The notes beneath the pieces are model-generated. The model did no database searches, was not told the origin of the DNA, and saw only the letters and a list, made by a program, of their open reading frames with translations. Below, in pieces: positions 62,196-64,000 of a DNA stretch of 64,000 bases. This DNA comes from Diadophis punctatus similis (taxonomy: Eukaryota; Chordata; Lepidosauria; Squamata; Dipsadidae): contig JALIGW010000010.1 of NCBI GenBank assembly GCA_023053685.1, positions 10,821,919 to 10,885,918 on the forward strand, written 5' to 3'. Position numbers and translations under genes: made by a program. The first letter of the stretch is position 1. Each line of letters starts with the position of its first letter.

Positions 62196-63560
62196 TTACT
62201 GCATTTGATACAGACAGGCATACATTTCACACATACAAGATATAAGGCACACAACTATAATGAATATAATGCCTACAAATAGGTCTTTTACCCAAGCAAA
62301 ACTAGGTATCCAAGAGGGTAACATACTCCATAACCCTTTAAATGCAGAGTTCTCAGTTTCATACTGCAGGTGGGTAGTAATATTATGTAAGGCTTGTAAT
62401 TTAGATTCAATAAATCGTGATTTATCTTCTATATCAAAGCAACATAATCCTTGGAATTCCTCACAACCATGGCCCATCCGTAACAAGATATAATCAATTG
62501 CAACCCAATTCTGCAATAAAGACTTCCTTACCTCTCCCATTTCATCAGCCAAAGCTGCTATGGCAGACAAAGTCTCATTAATGCTTTTCGCCAAGGCACA
62601 AGCAAGATGTCCTATCTGCTTATGATTATATTGTGTTGCAAACCAAGGAAATAAGCCTAGAAGTCCAGCTTCTACTTTAGATAATATCACCACCTCATCA
62701 CTACATACTGCATCAATTGGTACGGACCTCCGTCCCCTATAACTCCTACCAGCAGTATATCCAGTCATGTTAAACCGCACTGGAAATATAGGCCATTGTA
62801 TGGATATAATATGTGAATCCTGTATCACTAGGTGAGGTTCACCCCCTTCCTTAGGTGTTTCTGCATGTTCAGGTTCAGGGTCATGTGTCTCACCTGTAAT
62901 GTCTTTCACACTATCCTTCGCAACTGTAGTCTTCTTTGCAGGTATGCGATTTCTATGATACAGGGTAGCATTCATCATTTCATAATAAAACTGAGTTTCT
63001 TGATTAATGTTCTTAAAATGTGTTACTCCCATAAATGTAGTCAGGCACCCAACAGTACATGGCCCTCCTATTGCATGTGCAGGAATATATGCAAAAGCGT
63101 ATAAGCCACAAAACAAAAACCATCCTTTGGGTAAATATATCACCTGCCCTAATGCATCTACTTCTTCAGTTTCAGTGCAGGCGAACACACGTTCAGTAGG
63201 CACAGGTGTATATGTAACCCTTTCTAACTTCTTTTCTGGTTGTTTGTATATAATGCAATCATAAGCTGGCAAAATGTTTTTCACTTCAATTACCAGTTTC
63301 TTCTGATTGGTCCATCTATTGGGCTTAATTGGGTGACCAAACAAAGTAACCACCTTTGATAGGTTATAATTGTTAGGTTCAATAATGATTTTTGCTTCTT
63401 CAAACAAAAACTTTCCAGGGACTGGTACACCAACAAAACATGTAGACATGATATCCGAGACTGTTGTCTCTCCTTTCACACAAAAGGATATACTATTCAA
63501 AGCCACTGTCATCAGGTCAAGGAAAACATTTCCTCCTCCTTCTTCATAGGCTTCTCTCAC
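62196..63560 (-). pseudogene. env: Endogenous retrovirus envelope glycoprotein (SU C-part and complete TM)
   Basis: The 454-codon open frame encodes most of a retroviral Env. SU-like cysteine-rich sequence lies at residues 27-175. A furin-type RGRR site is near residues 275-278. A hydrophobic fusion-peptide-like stretch follows (residues 290-306), then a heptad-rich region. Next come the LQN segment and a CX6CC motif (Cys 366, 373, 374) typical of gamma-type TM, a tryptophan-rich membrane-proximal part and a membrane anchor (about 426-446) with a short tail. The listed first codon is GTG, directly preceded by a TGA stop, so there is no natural start or signal peptide here. The N-terminal SU lies upstream in other frames. 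No protein is expected from this copy as it stands. Confidence 0.82.
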
Positions 63561-63566
63561 ATGTCA

Positions 63567-63930
63567 TATGTACCTAAGTGGTGTTTTCTAATTGTACATC
63601 TACCCTTCCACCAAAGGGCAGACCTGACAATGCCATATTGTCATATAAAAACATAAGCTTGGATGGGGCTTTTATTTCTCCATATGGTAAAATCAATCCT
63701 TCCTCTATTCTGGACTTTCTTATAGGAAGGTGTATAATTGCCACATCTTTCATAGCAATGATTATGTATAGCTTCCATCCTATTGGACACATCTCTATTA
63801 TGAACAGCTATCTCATATGTACGGTTACACTTTTGATATGTACCAAGTGGTATTCCATCAGTAAAGGTAGATCTAATACAAATTCCAGCCTCAAATTTCC
63901 GGCTCAATCAGTGTCAGTGATTTATGTATC
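63567..63930 (-). pseudogene. Env SU N-terminal remnant, frameshifted
   Basis: Minus frames 63641-63907 and 63574-63792 hold the preceding SU part: the first has asparagine-linked glycosylation-type sites (NRT, NYT) and several cysteines, and the second continues after a frameshift near 63700. The second frame closes at a TAG near 63571-63573, separate from the TGA that closes the main env frame at 63564-63566. Together they show that env is interrupted by at least one frameshift and two stops over 150 bp. The signal peptide region is not recognised before the window end. Confidence 0.6.
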
Positions 63931-64000
63931 TGGGAAAATCGTTGTTCAAGGTCAGCATGGAAACAAAACTGCTGCCACACGATAGGGTAACTAGGCACAA
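63931..64000. other. Window edge; no feature assigned
   Basis: The retroviral pol and 5' parts, if present, would lie beyond 64000 on the minus strand. Confidence 0.5.

Overview
This window looks like repeat-saturated nuclear DNA of a squamate reptile, quite possibly a snake. I base this on a CR1 3' tail running into ATTCT repeats (17.65-17.77 kb), L2 elements running into ATTT or ATTAA microsatellites, and the co-occurrence of DIRS, Copia, Mag-like Gypsy, chromovirus, L1, L2 and CR1 elements. No host protein-coding exon, rRNA or tRNA gene could be supported. Nearly all real coding similarity belongs to transposable elements, mostly on the minus strand and mostly decayed.

Layout. 1-1250: 3' end of a DIRS tyrosine-recombinase retrotransposon. 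1251-6290: non-genic DNA with a hAT-like element (2980-3967) carrying a pure GAAA array. 6316-17615: Gypsy element A (LTRs, 5-bp TSD CCTCA), inserted into a 52-bp hairpin minisatellite. It is invaded by a Copia element (9208-15858, TSD GGTTT), which is itself invaded by an ORF1-only L1 derivative (12237-14992, 16-bp TSD). 17616-18985: the rest of the minisatellite, a CR1 tail and GC-rich palindromic DNA. 19190-21934: Gypsy B, lacking both ends. 21935-25630: retroposon E, carrying a hAT-like insert.

From 25631 to 52137 a minus-strand CR1 LINE can be followed in pieces (RT start, endonuclease, ORF1 esterase), split by two insertions. The first is Gypsy C (26661-34548, TSD ATGGT), which contains an internally deleted L1 (27862-31167), which in turn contains a TA-flanked Tigger-like MITE (28276-28803). 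The second is retroposon D (35550-51427), which contains a hAT-like MITE and a large L1 (L1-a, 38859-51332). L1-a holds a nearly full-length L1 (L1-b, 39041-44684), an L2 fragment (45370-46915) and three identical 531-bp tandem units in its 5' leader. The target-site duplications give a clear order of insertion.

52138-64000: a hAT-like palindromic element, an LTR fragment, a chromodomain Gypsy (chromovirus F, 52926-56740, plus strand), the 5' end of another LTR element (G: LTR, primer site and coiled-coil gag start), a pure TTTA array at the 3' tail of a long L2 copy (59284-61887), and the env region of an endogenous retrovirus with a 454-codon open frame (62196-63560).

The elements do not work together as a pathway; the window is a record of successive insertions. 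The best candidates for something little described are the D/E retroposon family with its short acidic-then-basic ORF, the identical 531-bp L1 leader repeats, and a Copia element whose primer site matches the anticodon arm of initiator tRNA-Met.
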